Below, in pieces: positions 1 through 10,113 of a stretch of 64,000 nucleotides of DNA. A model generated the notes under the pieces. It searched no databases, had not been told where the DNA came from, and worked only from the letters and a program-made list of their open reading frames with translations. The DNA is taken from NCBI GenBank assembly GCA_001600055.1, contig BCIV01000007.1, positions 868,001 to 932,000 on the forward strand, written 5' to 3'. The translations under genes and the position numbers were made by a program. The stretch comes from Filobasidium wieringae. Lineage: Eukaryota; Basidiomycota; Tremellomycetes; Filobasidiales; Filobasidiaceae. Numbering within the stretch: the stretch's first letter is position 1; each line of letters begins with the position of its first letter.

Positions 1-2128
1 ACAAACCAACCAGACCGCAAGTATTCACACCGGCCCTATCAGACCTACACCAATAGCCTCAACTTCTCGAGGTTCAAGACCTGCTCCCAACGTTCAGCCT
101 CGGAATATTCAAATACAACAAAACTACACAGGCCCAGAAGAATTTGATGCGGTTCAAGCGAACACTCAACTTCTCACCCTTTTGACATCCGCCCCTTCTG
201 CTTTCCCCGATTCCGAAGAACCTTTCTTAACCGCCTATGCTCAAACGCTTATGAGGCCTGACGATCGGGAATCAATTTACCCACCCGTCCTGCGAAATGC
301 CACCCAGTTTTCTCGAGAGTGTTACACCTCTTGGCAACACTCTCTTCCACCTCAAGATGTACAAGAGACCGTTTCTCGTATCGTATGGAATATCAACGAG
401 ATCGTTGCTTCCCGCTGGCCACGACTAAGATTCGTCGTCGAACCGTTCGGAAGTGTCTCCTGGAGAGGTGAAACAGGTAATGGAGGAGGAGATATCGATT
501 TGGTTTTGAGGGATTATGCTAGACCGTTAGGATATACGGAGGAGTATTGGGGAGAAGGGGGCTTGAGTAATATGAAGGTCCCTAGTGTCTATAATACGAA
601 CGTTATGGCTCGGACCTTGAGGGAGAATGGGTATAGCGATGTAGACCCGATTAGATGGGCTTCAACTCCTATCGGTCAGTCTTGTTTTCTGTGTCAGTGA
701 GAGTCTCACAATGGCCTTACAACCTGTTTATCCAGTGAAATTCAAGGACTCGCATTCGGACTTCGCAATTGACCTGAATATCAACGATCTAGGAGGTCTA
801 TACAATAGCGCCATGATCAACGCCTATTGTCGATTGTCCCCCTTCCAACTACGCCCACTGATACATATCGTCAAATCATGGAGCAAAGCGAGAGATCTAA
901 ATGATCCTTCTGGGAAAGACGGAGCGACATCTCTAAGCAGTTATTGCTGGGCTTTGTTGGCCATCGCGTATATGCAGGAGAGACACGCTTTGCCGAATCT
1001 GCAGGACGAGGATTTGGTCACGAGGAATGGGAGGAATGGGGTGAAAGTTTGGGTAGGATGGGGTAGACGTCAGGGGACTTCGGCTGATATTTCCTTTGTC
1101 GACAAACTCGAGGACGAGGATTACAAGCGATTGAAATTAGATCCTGTTGAGTGGGACGGCGAAAAGTTCTTGCACAGCAAGAATCAGTTGGGCGATCTGG
1201 TCAAGGGTTTCTTCGAATTCTATAATCAGCTTACCAAGAATTCGGAGAAGGAGAACAACGCTACTCTTTGCTTGAGCGTGTGGAAAGGCGGAGTGATCCC
1301 GCGTGCGGCCAAACGAGACATGTCGTACGATTACAAGCTGCAGCAAGCTTCACAGAAGCAGACTCGCGCCAAATTACCAGCTGCTGCTCAGCAGAGTACA
1401 GGTGCCAGAGCTGGTGATGAAAAAGAGAGAGGGCCCAGTGTGCGAGGTTTTGCTCAGCCGCATGAGTGGGTAGGAGCGGATCTTGTTGTACAGGATCCGT
1501 TCTTGCACGACAAGGTAAGCAATCAGTTTTGGCTGGAGCTCGGGGGAAGATGTTGACTGGTTGTCTATCAGAACTGTGCACGTGGAATGAACCATCATAC
1601 TTTCACTCGATTACAAAAGGTGCGTGTTGATGTCTTGTTGACTCGTTTCACAGCCTCTAATCGCTCTTGCCGTTTGTTCAGGAATTTGAACGTGCCGATA
1701 TGCTTATGAATAGCAGTAGCTCGCTCGAAGTCCTATTAGAGAAATCGGATCATAAAGATGAGAAGGGCGGACGGGCTGCTAAGCGACTCAGTCGGAAAGA
1801 ACAGAGAGACAGCAGAGCCGAAAAGCAGACAAGCGCTGCGGCATCATCAGCAGTGTCGACCGTAACTCAGACTGAAGCTGGAGGTTCGAAGTGGGAAGAG
1901 AAGCAGCACCAAGAAGATAGCACATCGAATACTACTCTTGCTGCCGCAATCACAGGCGTCGCTCTCTTAAACATCGCTACGGATCGTGATATTCAAACTG
2001 ATGGGGATACGGGAGTAAAAGAGCATCAGAAAGAAGTAGTCGATACACCTCAAGAAGCACCAATCGAGGTCGAATATGCAGAAGATACCAATACCAAAAC
2101 TCGTAAGAATCCCTTGCTCGAAGGATGA
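1..2128 (+). CDS. Cid1/Trf4-type nucleotidyltransferase (non-canonical poly(A)/poly(U) polymerase), 5' partial
   Basis: Template-independent ribonucleotide transferase acting on RNA 3' ends. The frame is open from base 2, so the start lies outside the window. Exons by phase: 2-674, 736-1514, 1572-1619, 1682-2128. The catalytic core is visible: a G-S motif followed by GGGDIDLVL (about base 490) supplies two of the three aspartates, and SDFAIDLNIND just after the first intron supplies the third. A PAP-associated domain follows (TSLSSYCWALLAIAYMQ) and ends in a nucleotide-recognition tail with DPF and NCARGM, which is only restored when the 48-nt exon 1572-1619 is spliced in. The C-terminal exon is a charged, low-complexity linker. 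Substrate (RNA surveillance poly(A) versus oligouridylation) cannot be told from sequence. The stop at 2126-2128 lies inside a candidate intron that would join this gene to DPH7. Confidence 0.85.
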
Positions 2129-3646
2129 AGCAAAGATGCTGAACCGGAGCCGCGGTTACAGCGAAGTCTTTGGGTTCGGTCGATACGGTCTACTCTGCAG
2201 ACTCGATCGAATGGGCGCCGTCTCGAAACGACGTATTTGTGTGCGGAACATATCAAATAGAGAAACTCGAGTCGGAGAACAAACCAGCCAATAAAGAGAT
2301 TGTCGAAGGGAGTGATGACGACGACGAAGCGGATCCAGACACGAATAGTTCTCCGGCTATTCGGAGAAAAGGACGAGCATTGGTCTACCAGGTCAATAAC
2401 GAGGATGATACCTTGTAAGCACCGGATACAAGAGATTGGAAAATCAGTTGCTTAAAAGAACAACAGTAAAGAGATTCAACGGTTTGATGGGCCTGCGATC
2501 CTCGACATGAAATGGTCTCCGGTCGGTGCTCCGGGAGGAAATAGACTCGCGATTTCGAATGCTGAGGGGCAAATATCATTACATCAATGGTCTGATACAA
2601 ACGTATGTCGATCACAGGTGCAAGTATAGCTCGACACTCAGCTAAACGAATGATACTTTTCAGATGAAGTTCCAGCTTCAACAGACCGTTCAGGTCGAAG
2701 AGGATAGCAGCATTCTATGTCTTTCGCTGGATTGGGCAGACCAACTGAATCCGTAAATGGCCTGCCTTGCGTCCTGATGGACCGCGCGTTAACCCTGATA
2801 TCCCATAGTGCTAGCTCCAACGCTATAATCACTTCGCTATCCAACGGCAACCTCGCCCACCTTGTCACTGACTCTGACGGGTCTTTCGCTGTCGAGCATG
2901 CCTGGCATGCTCATGACTATGAGCCTTGGATTACAGCATGGGATCTCTGGCAGCCAGACACCGTCTGGTCAGGTAAGCTGAGTTTCAATATGACTGACCA
3001 TACACACTGATAGACTGAGTACTCTCGACCGGAAGGCGGCGACGATCTGAAGCTCAAGCGATGGGATGTGCGCGCGCCCATGATGCCAGCTCTGGTCAAC
3101 AAACAGTAAGTTGACATTTATCGGCAAGATCTTGTGTTGAGCTTGACATTGTGCTATCTCAAGGTTTGAAGGAGGAGTGACTACCATCGCTTTCAATCCC
3201 CATGTGGAACACCTCATGGCAGTTGGCAGGTAAGTGATAGATGACAATCACATAGGCTATGATAACCGACCTGTTTGATGACATGTAGCTACGACGAGAA
3301 TCTTCGTTTGTTCGATGCTCGAAACGCGCGAATTCCGTTGAGCGTTATACCTGTAGGAGGAGGAATTTGGCGTACGAAATGGCATCCTTCAGCTGAAAGG
3401 AAAGGGGATATGCTATTGGCGAGTATGCATGGCGGATTCAAGGTGATAAGTCTTGACAAACCCGATCGATGGATTGAGCGAGATGAGGCTGCCCGTACAT
3501 GGAGCGAGGCGGCGTCTTTTCAGGAACACGCATCGATCGCTTATGGGGTAGATTGGCAACGTGGGCCACCCTCAAGAACAAAGACCGACAGTCTGGTCGC
3601 TAGCTGTTCCTTTTACGACCATCTAATGCATGTGTGGAGGGCATGA
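2076..3646 (+). CDS. DPH7: Diphthine methyltransferase, WD40 protein (DPH7/RRT2)
   Basis: Removes the methyl ester from methylated diphthine on elongation factor 2, the step before final amidation to diphthamide; cytosolic WD40 propeller. Exons by phase: 2162 (or 2167)-2414, 2467-2602, 2664-2752, 2809-2972, 3036-3105, 3164-3229, 3289-3646. Family landmarks in order: DTVYSADSIEW at the N-terminus, GPAILDMKW, WITAWDLW, SGGDDLKLKRWD, GSYDENLRLFDAR, GGGIWRTKWHP, MHGGFKV and the C-terminal SCSFYDHLMHVW. The SGGDD junction only forms if the intron ends at 3035, which fixes that acceptor. The start is not clear: no ATG lies in frame upstream of DTVYSADS within the same exon. One model uses ATG 2076 with a 27-nt first exon and the acceptor AAG at 2166; the other joins the upstream nucleotidyltransferase exon through acceptor CAG at 2161. 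Confidence 0.88.
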
Positions 3647-3742
3647 GCCTGCTCTATGTAACTGAAAATACAACCCTGATATCCATAATACAAGCCTCCT
3701 TGTGTTGGCGCATGTGGTGGAGTGTGAACCTGATCGACAATC

Positions 3743-6700
3743 CTAATTATAAACAGCCTGGTTGATTAGTGGCCTACTATGTGTTTCCGATAGCATTGTG
3801 AGTGTCCTGAACGTGGGCATATCCACCTCTGATTTGAAAACGGCGAAGACTGTCACATCGGAAATTCCGTCAGTAAACGCCTCGTTGCGAGTCTGACCAA
3901 AGGGCTCACCATGCTTGGGATCGTGCTCAACGATCGTCGCACAATCTGTGCACACATCACAATTCGTTACGCAGTGTGCGCATCGCAACCATGCTCCCTG
4001 AATCGGCCCGACGTGTATGTCACAGAGGGTCTGCTCATAGGTGTATCGCTCAGTAAACTATGTATAACGACAGGTTTGAGTATTTACCGAATGATGAGTG
4101 ACATGTTTCAGGTAGGATGTTGGGTCTGCAGGATCGACATGTCCGCGCACTTGTCCAACTCGTTGACGGTACTATGGATAAAAGATCCGTCACTCGGTTT
4201 AAGGATGCTGGTGTTCCAAAACACCACTCACCATCAATGGCAGCAGGGGACCTGGGCTTTGCAAAGGGTGATGGACCGGTCGATCGAACCTGAAAAAGAC
4301 ATGTGTCGCGTCATGTTTGAGGTGAGATACTTGTTCACAGGCGGCGCACTGGCGATTTCAAGATTGGTTTCAGTTGCGGTTTGAGTGAACCGTGATGGCA
4401 TTTTTCTCACTAGACTGTATGGATCGGGATCAGATGGGCAATTCGCACATTGATATCGTTGTCCGATTATCCTGGCGTCGCAACCACGGCAGACCATTCC
4501 ATGATCGAGCGAGTCTCGAATGGCCGCTGTCAATCTCGGTCTACTTCGTGGAGCCGGACCTCCATATACAGTATCGTTTGTCGGTGAAGGGCTTCTCGAA
4601 TTCCCAGCGAGAATTTCACCCGCTGCAGCCGCGACCGTAGAATCTTCCTGCGCCCATCTTTCCCGTGCGCGCAGCGAGACATTACGCACTTCGTTTGAGG
4701 GTAAAGGAAGTGGTATCTGCGCGAGTATACAGAATGATCAAGGTCTATCTATAAATAGGATAACGTAGCTGGCGTACCTTGAGCATGATGTGATCAGCGG
4801 TATGTGATCCGGTCCCAGTGACCGCTGCGGTAACGCCTTGACATTGCGTACAAAGATCCCTGTAGAACTCTCATGCTCAGTACCGCCTTCCTTAGCACTA
4901 ACGAGAGAAAACCTACCAGGCAGGACAAACAGCACAATGAAATCGTGGCCCGATTATATCTTGCAAGCAACTAAAACGTAATCAATCAGTACGACCCCAG
5001 CGGAAGCGATCCTTGAACTCGCTTACTTGTGGCAGAAGACGTTGGGATGTTTCGTCACTGAACGTGCGGGGGATAATCAGCCTGCATCTCGCCGGTCCGT
5101 ATCACGGTTTTCAGACCCACATGAGATTTCCGGATTCACCGGAGTAGTCTCGATCACGGGGACTGATCGTTTTTTCTGATCGGGAACCGCCAGGAAAGCG
5201 TGTGCCGGATGGATCTCTAGAGCGTTCGAGTGGCCTGTCAAGCGCGACTGTCTCAGTCTCGGGGAAACCCGTACAAGTTGGCTTTGAGGGACTTACAAGA
5301 TCGACACAGGTTGAAGTTGGTACACGTCACGCCTGATCGTACAGAGATCATCAATCGGTCGATCGACACTTTCAATCCCCAAGCTGAGCTCACATTTGAG
5401 CCGACCCTCGTAAAGTTGAACGTTACAGATCGAGCAATTACAGTCGTCATGATACTCTACCCTCGCTCTCAAAATCAGCGGCATTCATCCTCCCACGAGC
5501 TAAGGACGGGGACTTACGAATCTCTTGCCAACCCGTAGCACTCCAGATCATTTCGCGGTACGTATGATTCAACCTCCCAAACCTCCTAATCTTTCCTCCC
5601 CTCCTTTCGTCCCCCAGATCCCTCGGCTCCCCCATCGCTCTCGTATGCCTAATCCCATGCTCTTCGATACATCCGGGACAAAGCTCGTACCCTCCCTTGG
5701 GGTCGGGTAACGGATGAAGCCCACGGGCAAGGGAGATGGAAGTGTTCTCCAGGGGGGAGACGATCTGATCAAACGATCTCCCCCCGTGCGATCCGTTCTC
5801 GCTAGGGGATCCGAGAGGACTGGCGACCGCTTCCGCGATCTCTTCTTGGATCCTTTCCTCCTCCTCCTCGCCCTCGCCCTCGCCATCGCCAGGGAGTCGA
5901 GTGGTGACCGTCCCGGAACTGACGGAATCGCTCTCCCTCCTCCGTTCCTCGGCGGTACTGGACCCCGTTGACCACATCCGTCCAGGTCCACAGAGGGTAC
6001 AGACGTACCTCATCAACCCCAACCGATCCCCGCAGACGGAACAGTCCGGTGCCAACGAAGGAGAATCGGTCGGGTCCTGGAGATCGTAGGCTATAGCTTG
6101 GTCTTCGTGTTCGTTCAGGAGGGAAGGGGTCGTAAGGGTCCGATGGAGGGATGATGCGGAAGAAGACGCGGTGGATTGTAACGGTGGTAAGGTTTCGTGG
6201 GAAGATGAATAGGAGTAATACCATTCTGTCCAAAGGAACAGTCAATCGTAACGAGCCCATCAACAACCAAAGAAAGAAAGACGACCCAAAACTCACTCCC
6301 CCTCCCATCCCTCATCAACTCCAAAACCCCCTCCCCTTCTCCCGTCCCACTCCCATCCTCACTCCCCCTCTCGGCCTCACTAAACTCATCCCCCTCCCCA
6401 TCCACATCCCCATCCTCATCCTCATACCCGTTCCTCCCGTTGCCTCCCCTCCCACTTCCCCTTACCCTGCCTGAGCCGGACCGACCCCCCAGAGCTTGAA
6501 GATGGAAATGGGTCCCCTTCATCGCCCCCGCCCCCGCCCCCGCCGAGCCCGCGGAGGAAGAGGAAGAGGATAGTTTTCGGAGCGTCCGGATGGTCTGTTC
6601 GGTCAACCATCTTTGTTTCAGTTCCGAGGCTATTGAGGTGGATGTGGTGGGTGTGGGTGTGGGTGTGGATGTGGGGATGGGGTATGGGAGGGGGTGTGGG

Positions 6701-7869
6701 GAAGATTGGGGTGGGGGGATGGACGGTTGGTTTGGGTATGAGTACGGGTGCGGATGGGGATGTGCATGTGGATACGGATACGGATGAGGATCATAACGCT
6801 GATGATCGCGATCACGATCCCCCCGTCCTCCCGAATAAGGATCATATCCGTTCCCCCTCCACTTCCCCCGATCCCGGTCCCATTCGTACCCTCCCCCTAC
6901 CTGTTGTGGGGTATCATACCGCCCCTCCCCTCCCCCCCTGTGCTCCAGGGACCGATCGGATCGGTTTTCAAAAGAACGAAGCGAATGCGAACGATCGTAC
7001 CCCCCATCCCTCCCCCCTCTGCGCGAATGGAGATCGAACGGATGCGCTTCCCGTTCAGATTCCTCTGCGATGATCGAGCGCCTTGCTCCGGGATGGGTGG
7101 GGAACGGTACGGAAGATGGGTTGGTCGATGTGAACGATCCTTGCCCGGTCATCCTGTACGCACTCGATCCGGACCTACCTGAACCTGCCGCACCTGACGC
7201 ACCCGACGCACCGGATACGCCGGACGTATAGGACAATCGGGACCTCTCTTCCCACGTATAACCCGACCCCGTCTCGTACCCCCCCTCCCCCTCCTCTTCC
7301 TCTAGGGTGGAGGAGACGAAACTCCCTTCGTGCAAAGAAGAAGTATCCGATAAACTCGGTCCATCGTATTCCAGCACGACCTTTAGTACGAGATGTATCC
7401 CGCCTTTCTTCCTGACGTTCAATATGGAGTGATGGTGATGATTCGGATACTGATGATGCGAGCCAGGTTCGGTACTAGCTCGACTTTGAGTCTGGGTGGT
7501 ATTTTCGTCCGGACCGGAGAGGAAGTAATAGATGGCGTCCGTCAGATCGTCTTCCGTTTGAAGGGGACAATCTTCCCCTTCCTCTTCGTCGTGGTAAGTC
7601 AGGTGGTAGCTGGAGGAGGACAAGCTGAACGTCTGGCTGATCTGCGGATCCAGAGTCGGTCCGGATGATCAGTTCGATGAGGGAACGCTCGGAAAAGGAA
7701 CGCCCACCAGACCCACCCGTTCTTTCAACAAACCGAGGGAGACGGTCTGAGCCGTCCGAAACAGGATCTTCTTGGGTTGTTTCCCATCGCCCGTGGAGCA
7801 GGCTACGAAGAGTGGGGAGTCCGGTTTATCTGGGTCTAGGGTGGTGGTGGTAGTGTCCATCCCTGTCAT
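3743..7869 (-). CDS. PB1 domain protein with five ZZ-type zinc fingers (NBR1/p62-like domain order)
   Basis: Fourteen exons in consistent phase give 1,115 residues: 7869-7717, 7641-6297, 6225-5518, 5456-5394, 5332-5297, 5234-5121, 5057-5027, 4970-4917, 4859-4778, 4716-4411, 4348-4232, 4171-4088, 4057-3910, 3849-3743. Residues about 15-100 look like a PB1 domain (KKILFRTAQTVSL, then YHLTYHDEEEGEDCPL and DDLTDAIYYF). Residues about 100-500 are low complexity, rich in Ser, Gly, His and Pro. ZZ fingers then follow: ZZ1 (560-690, split by an acidic/Arg insertion), ZZ2 (738-768, CNCSIC...CRSC), ZZ3 (813-843, CHNC...CTQC), ZZ4 (937-967, CRGC...CAAC) and ZZ5 (1040-1068, starting CDIH instead of CxxC). 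PB1 plus ZZ is the order of the autophagy receptors p62 and NBR1, but no FW or UBA domain is apparent, so a receptor role is inference. Start could also be ATG 7860. Confidence 0.9.
6636..6720 (+). repeat. G-rich low-complexity tract (GTGGGT repeats)
   Basis: Within the minus-strand PB1/ZZ gene, the plus strand carries a dense run of GTGGGT/GGGG units; on the coding strand it encodes a Pro/Thr/His/Tyr-rich stretch. Four closely spaced GGG runs at about 6649-6690 satisfy a simple G-quadruplex pattern. Confidence 0.75.
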
Positions 7870-8190
7870 GAGGTGTGAGGTGTCAGGTATCGAGAGGTGT
7901 AGAGGGGTTCTGTGGGAATTGGATGTTGGACGTTGGAGGTTGTTGCTAATATCGACGGTGTATGGCTGCGAGTTATGAGTGTGAGCCTGACACCTTTCAC
8001 TCCGGATGTATAAGACCGGATGCTTATCAGTCCATCGAAAAGTGTCAGTCTCACACACAATCGGAAGCTAATATCGCCTCTCTGGTCGCGTCATCAGTCG
8101 TAAGTGAGCCCGATCAGTCAATCAACTCGCAACTCATTCTCCCCCACTCGATCCACCACATCCACACACACAGATACCGACACACGCACG
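7870..8190. other. Divergent intergenic region between PB1/ZZ gene and NPC2
   Basis: 320 bp separate two divergent start codons, so both promoters must lie here. The 80 bp before the NPC2 ATG are pyrimidine/CA-rich, as in many fungal 5' leaders. No clear TATA box seen. Confidence 0.6.
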
Positions 8191-9126
8191 ATGAAATTCA
8201 ACCCCCTCCTTACCCTCCTCGCCCTCCCCCTCACCACCCTCGCCGTTCCCAACCCCAGCCCGGACTTGGCGGGCGTCGTAGGATGGGCGGCCGATAGGCT
8301 TATCGCGGATGGGGAGATGAGGACGATGGATAGTTGGAACTATGTCGATTGTGGTGAGTCCCGCGGTCGGGGTTGGGTTCGAAAGAATGGGGGTTGATTT
8401 GATTGTGCGGTGTGGATTATTGCGGGGATAGGTTCTGCGAGCGATGTCATGTACGTTTCTCACCCCTTTTGTTTCGTCCATGTCCATGATTCCTTGCTTT
8501 TTTCGCTTTCGCTGATCTTCCCTCTGATCGGACCGGACCGCGCTGTACCAGTCAACTCAAATCGCTCACGGTCAAACCGGACCCTCCCCGACCGGGCGAA
8601 CCGTTGGAGATCACCGCCAAGGCGGACGTCCTCGAGACCATCCAAGTGAGTTCCCCTCCCCGGTCCCATCCCATCCCATCTTTCCCTCTAACCCGCCCCC
8701 CTCCTTTTCCCCTGCACTATTCTTTTAGGAAGGAGCCTACGCCCGAGTCCTAGTAAAACTAGGCCTGGTCAAGCTACTACAGAAGACCTTCGATGTCTGT
8801 GAAGAAGCGGCCAATGCGAACGCGACCGTCCGATGCCCCGTCGTTCCGGGACCTTACGAGGTGGCTCAGACGGTCGATCTGCCCAAGGAGATCCCGCATG
8901 GTGAGTGAGAGCGTCAGCGTCAGCGCGTCGAGCGTCTTTGCGTGTGGCCCTCTTTCCGCACCGTGGGCAGAGGAAAGGAAACTGACCCGACCTTTGTTCT
9001 TGTTGAATTCGACTTGAACCGGCAGCCAAGTTCCAGGTGCAAGTGAGGGGGTTCAATTACGATGAGAAGGATATGCTGTGTGCCGATATCTTTATCGACT
9101 TTATGCGTCGGCCTGGGTCTGCTTGA
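8191..9126 (+). CDS. NPC2: ML-domain lipid transfer protein (NPC2 / PG-PI transfer protein)
   Basis: Secreted or vacuolar lumenal carrier of sterols or phospholipids. Five exons in phase: 8191-8353, 8432-8450, 8552-8645, 8729-8900, 9026-9126, giving 182 residues, the usual size. An N-terminal signal peptide is plain (MKFNPLLTLLALPLTTLA). The ML domain then shows the family's landmarks: WNYVDCG, LTVKPDPPRPGEPLEITAKA, EGAYARVLVKLG, LLQKTFDVCEEA, CPVVPGPYEV, the DLPKEIP motif, and FNYDEKDMLCADIF at the end. The Cys residues expected to pair are present. Exon 2 is only 19 nt but is needed to keep frame and restores the GSASDVI segment. The ATG choice is fixed by the signal peptide. It is transcribed away from the PB1/ZZ gene. 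Lipid specificity cannot be read from sequence. Confidence 0.92.
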
Positions 9127-9164
9127 GCTGGAGCTTGAGCTGGAGCTGGAGCTGGAGCTGGGGC
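9123..9164 (+). repeat. GAGCTG/GAGCTT hexanucleotide tandem repeat at the end of NPC2
   Basis: About seven near-identical 6-bp units begin at the NPC2 stop codon; the TGA itself is part of the first unit. Confidence 0.85.
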
Positions 9165-10113
9165 TGCGGAACTGGGTTTCGATGGGAGTGGACGGGGATG
9201 GGATGGGATTGATGGGAATGGGAGGGGCGTGGATCGTGGATCGTGGATTACGGTACTTGTCGAGTTGAGAAACATGTTTGTGTTTGTGCTTTTGGAATTG
9301 GAGATGTGTTTGTGGAATTGGAATCGTGTTCATGTTACTATATCATCTGTTACGTGTTACCCCATTCCATTCAGACATCGCGACGTTGGAAGTGATTGGA
9401 ACCAGAGGAGTCAGGATCCAGGAGATCATCAGCTAGATGTGCAGCTTGGATCACAGTACAGTCCCGGAAACCCTGAACAGCTCAAATCTGCTCAGACGGT
9501 GTGATGCAACCTTCCTCGTCCTCTACGGCAGCCTCAATGACCAGACCCCTTTCACCCATCCAAGCAAGGGAATACATGCACCTTCCCCATCTGGACGTAC
9601 CGCGGATCCCGCCCTTTCCCTGTCCTCGTAACAGCCGAGCAGCCGAACCGGAATCCGGATTACGTGAGATCACGTCAAGAGGCGCGTCATTCTGGGCGTC
9701 GTCGTGGGAAATCGAGCACGGCCGGGCAGAGCGAGTGAGCCGACGAGCGAGGCGAATAGGGTGAATGTCCAGGGATTCGGGGGTTTGGAGGTGCTGAAGG
9801 GGGCGACGACGGGTGGATTCAGGATTCAGGTGCGAGGTTGGGACGGTGTCATTGTCAGGACATGAGATGAGTACAGTGGTGGATGGGTGGTTGGGATGCA
9901 GGTGACCCGGCGGTGGTACACCCTGGTCGAGCAGCGGTATCGCCCCGTCCAAACGTCGCCGCGTGAGCTTGTTTCCGCCGTCCAAGAGCGTTTGTATTTG
10001 TAGCATTTGTCAGAGTTGCAACTTCTCATTCACATTCGCATCGACCTCATCGTCGTTCACCTCGACCACATCGACCTCATTGACCTCGACCTCATTCATC
10101 TCGACCCCCTACG
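9165..10113. other. Intergenic stretch before the FAD oxidoreductase
   Basis: About 950 bp with long open stretches on both strands, as expected of GC-rich DNA, but without a recognisable domain or splice structure. The last 90 bp are built of TCGACCTCAT-like CT-rich repeats leading to the ATG at 10114, a probable leader or core promoter. An unrecognised upstream exon beginning at ATG 9504 cannot be excluded. Confidence 0.45.

Noticed and set aside
2076..2294. 72-codon reading frame straight through 2076-2294
   Set aside because: It reads DPH7 in the wrong frame and has no match; only its ATG is kept as a possible DPH7 start.
5802..7182. Several long open frames antisense to or overlapping the PB1/ZZ gene
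   Set aside because: They are shadows of low-complexity coding sequence; the 14-exon minus-strand model explains the region with consistent phases.
9482..10006. 174-codon minus-strand open stretch and an opposing plus-strand stretch from ATG 9504
   Set aside because: GC-rich DNA is open by chance on both strands here; neither product looks like a folded domain and neither has splice partners.
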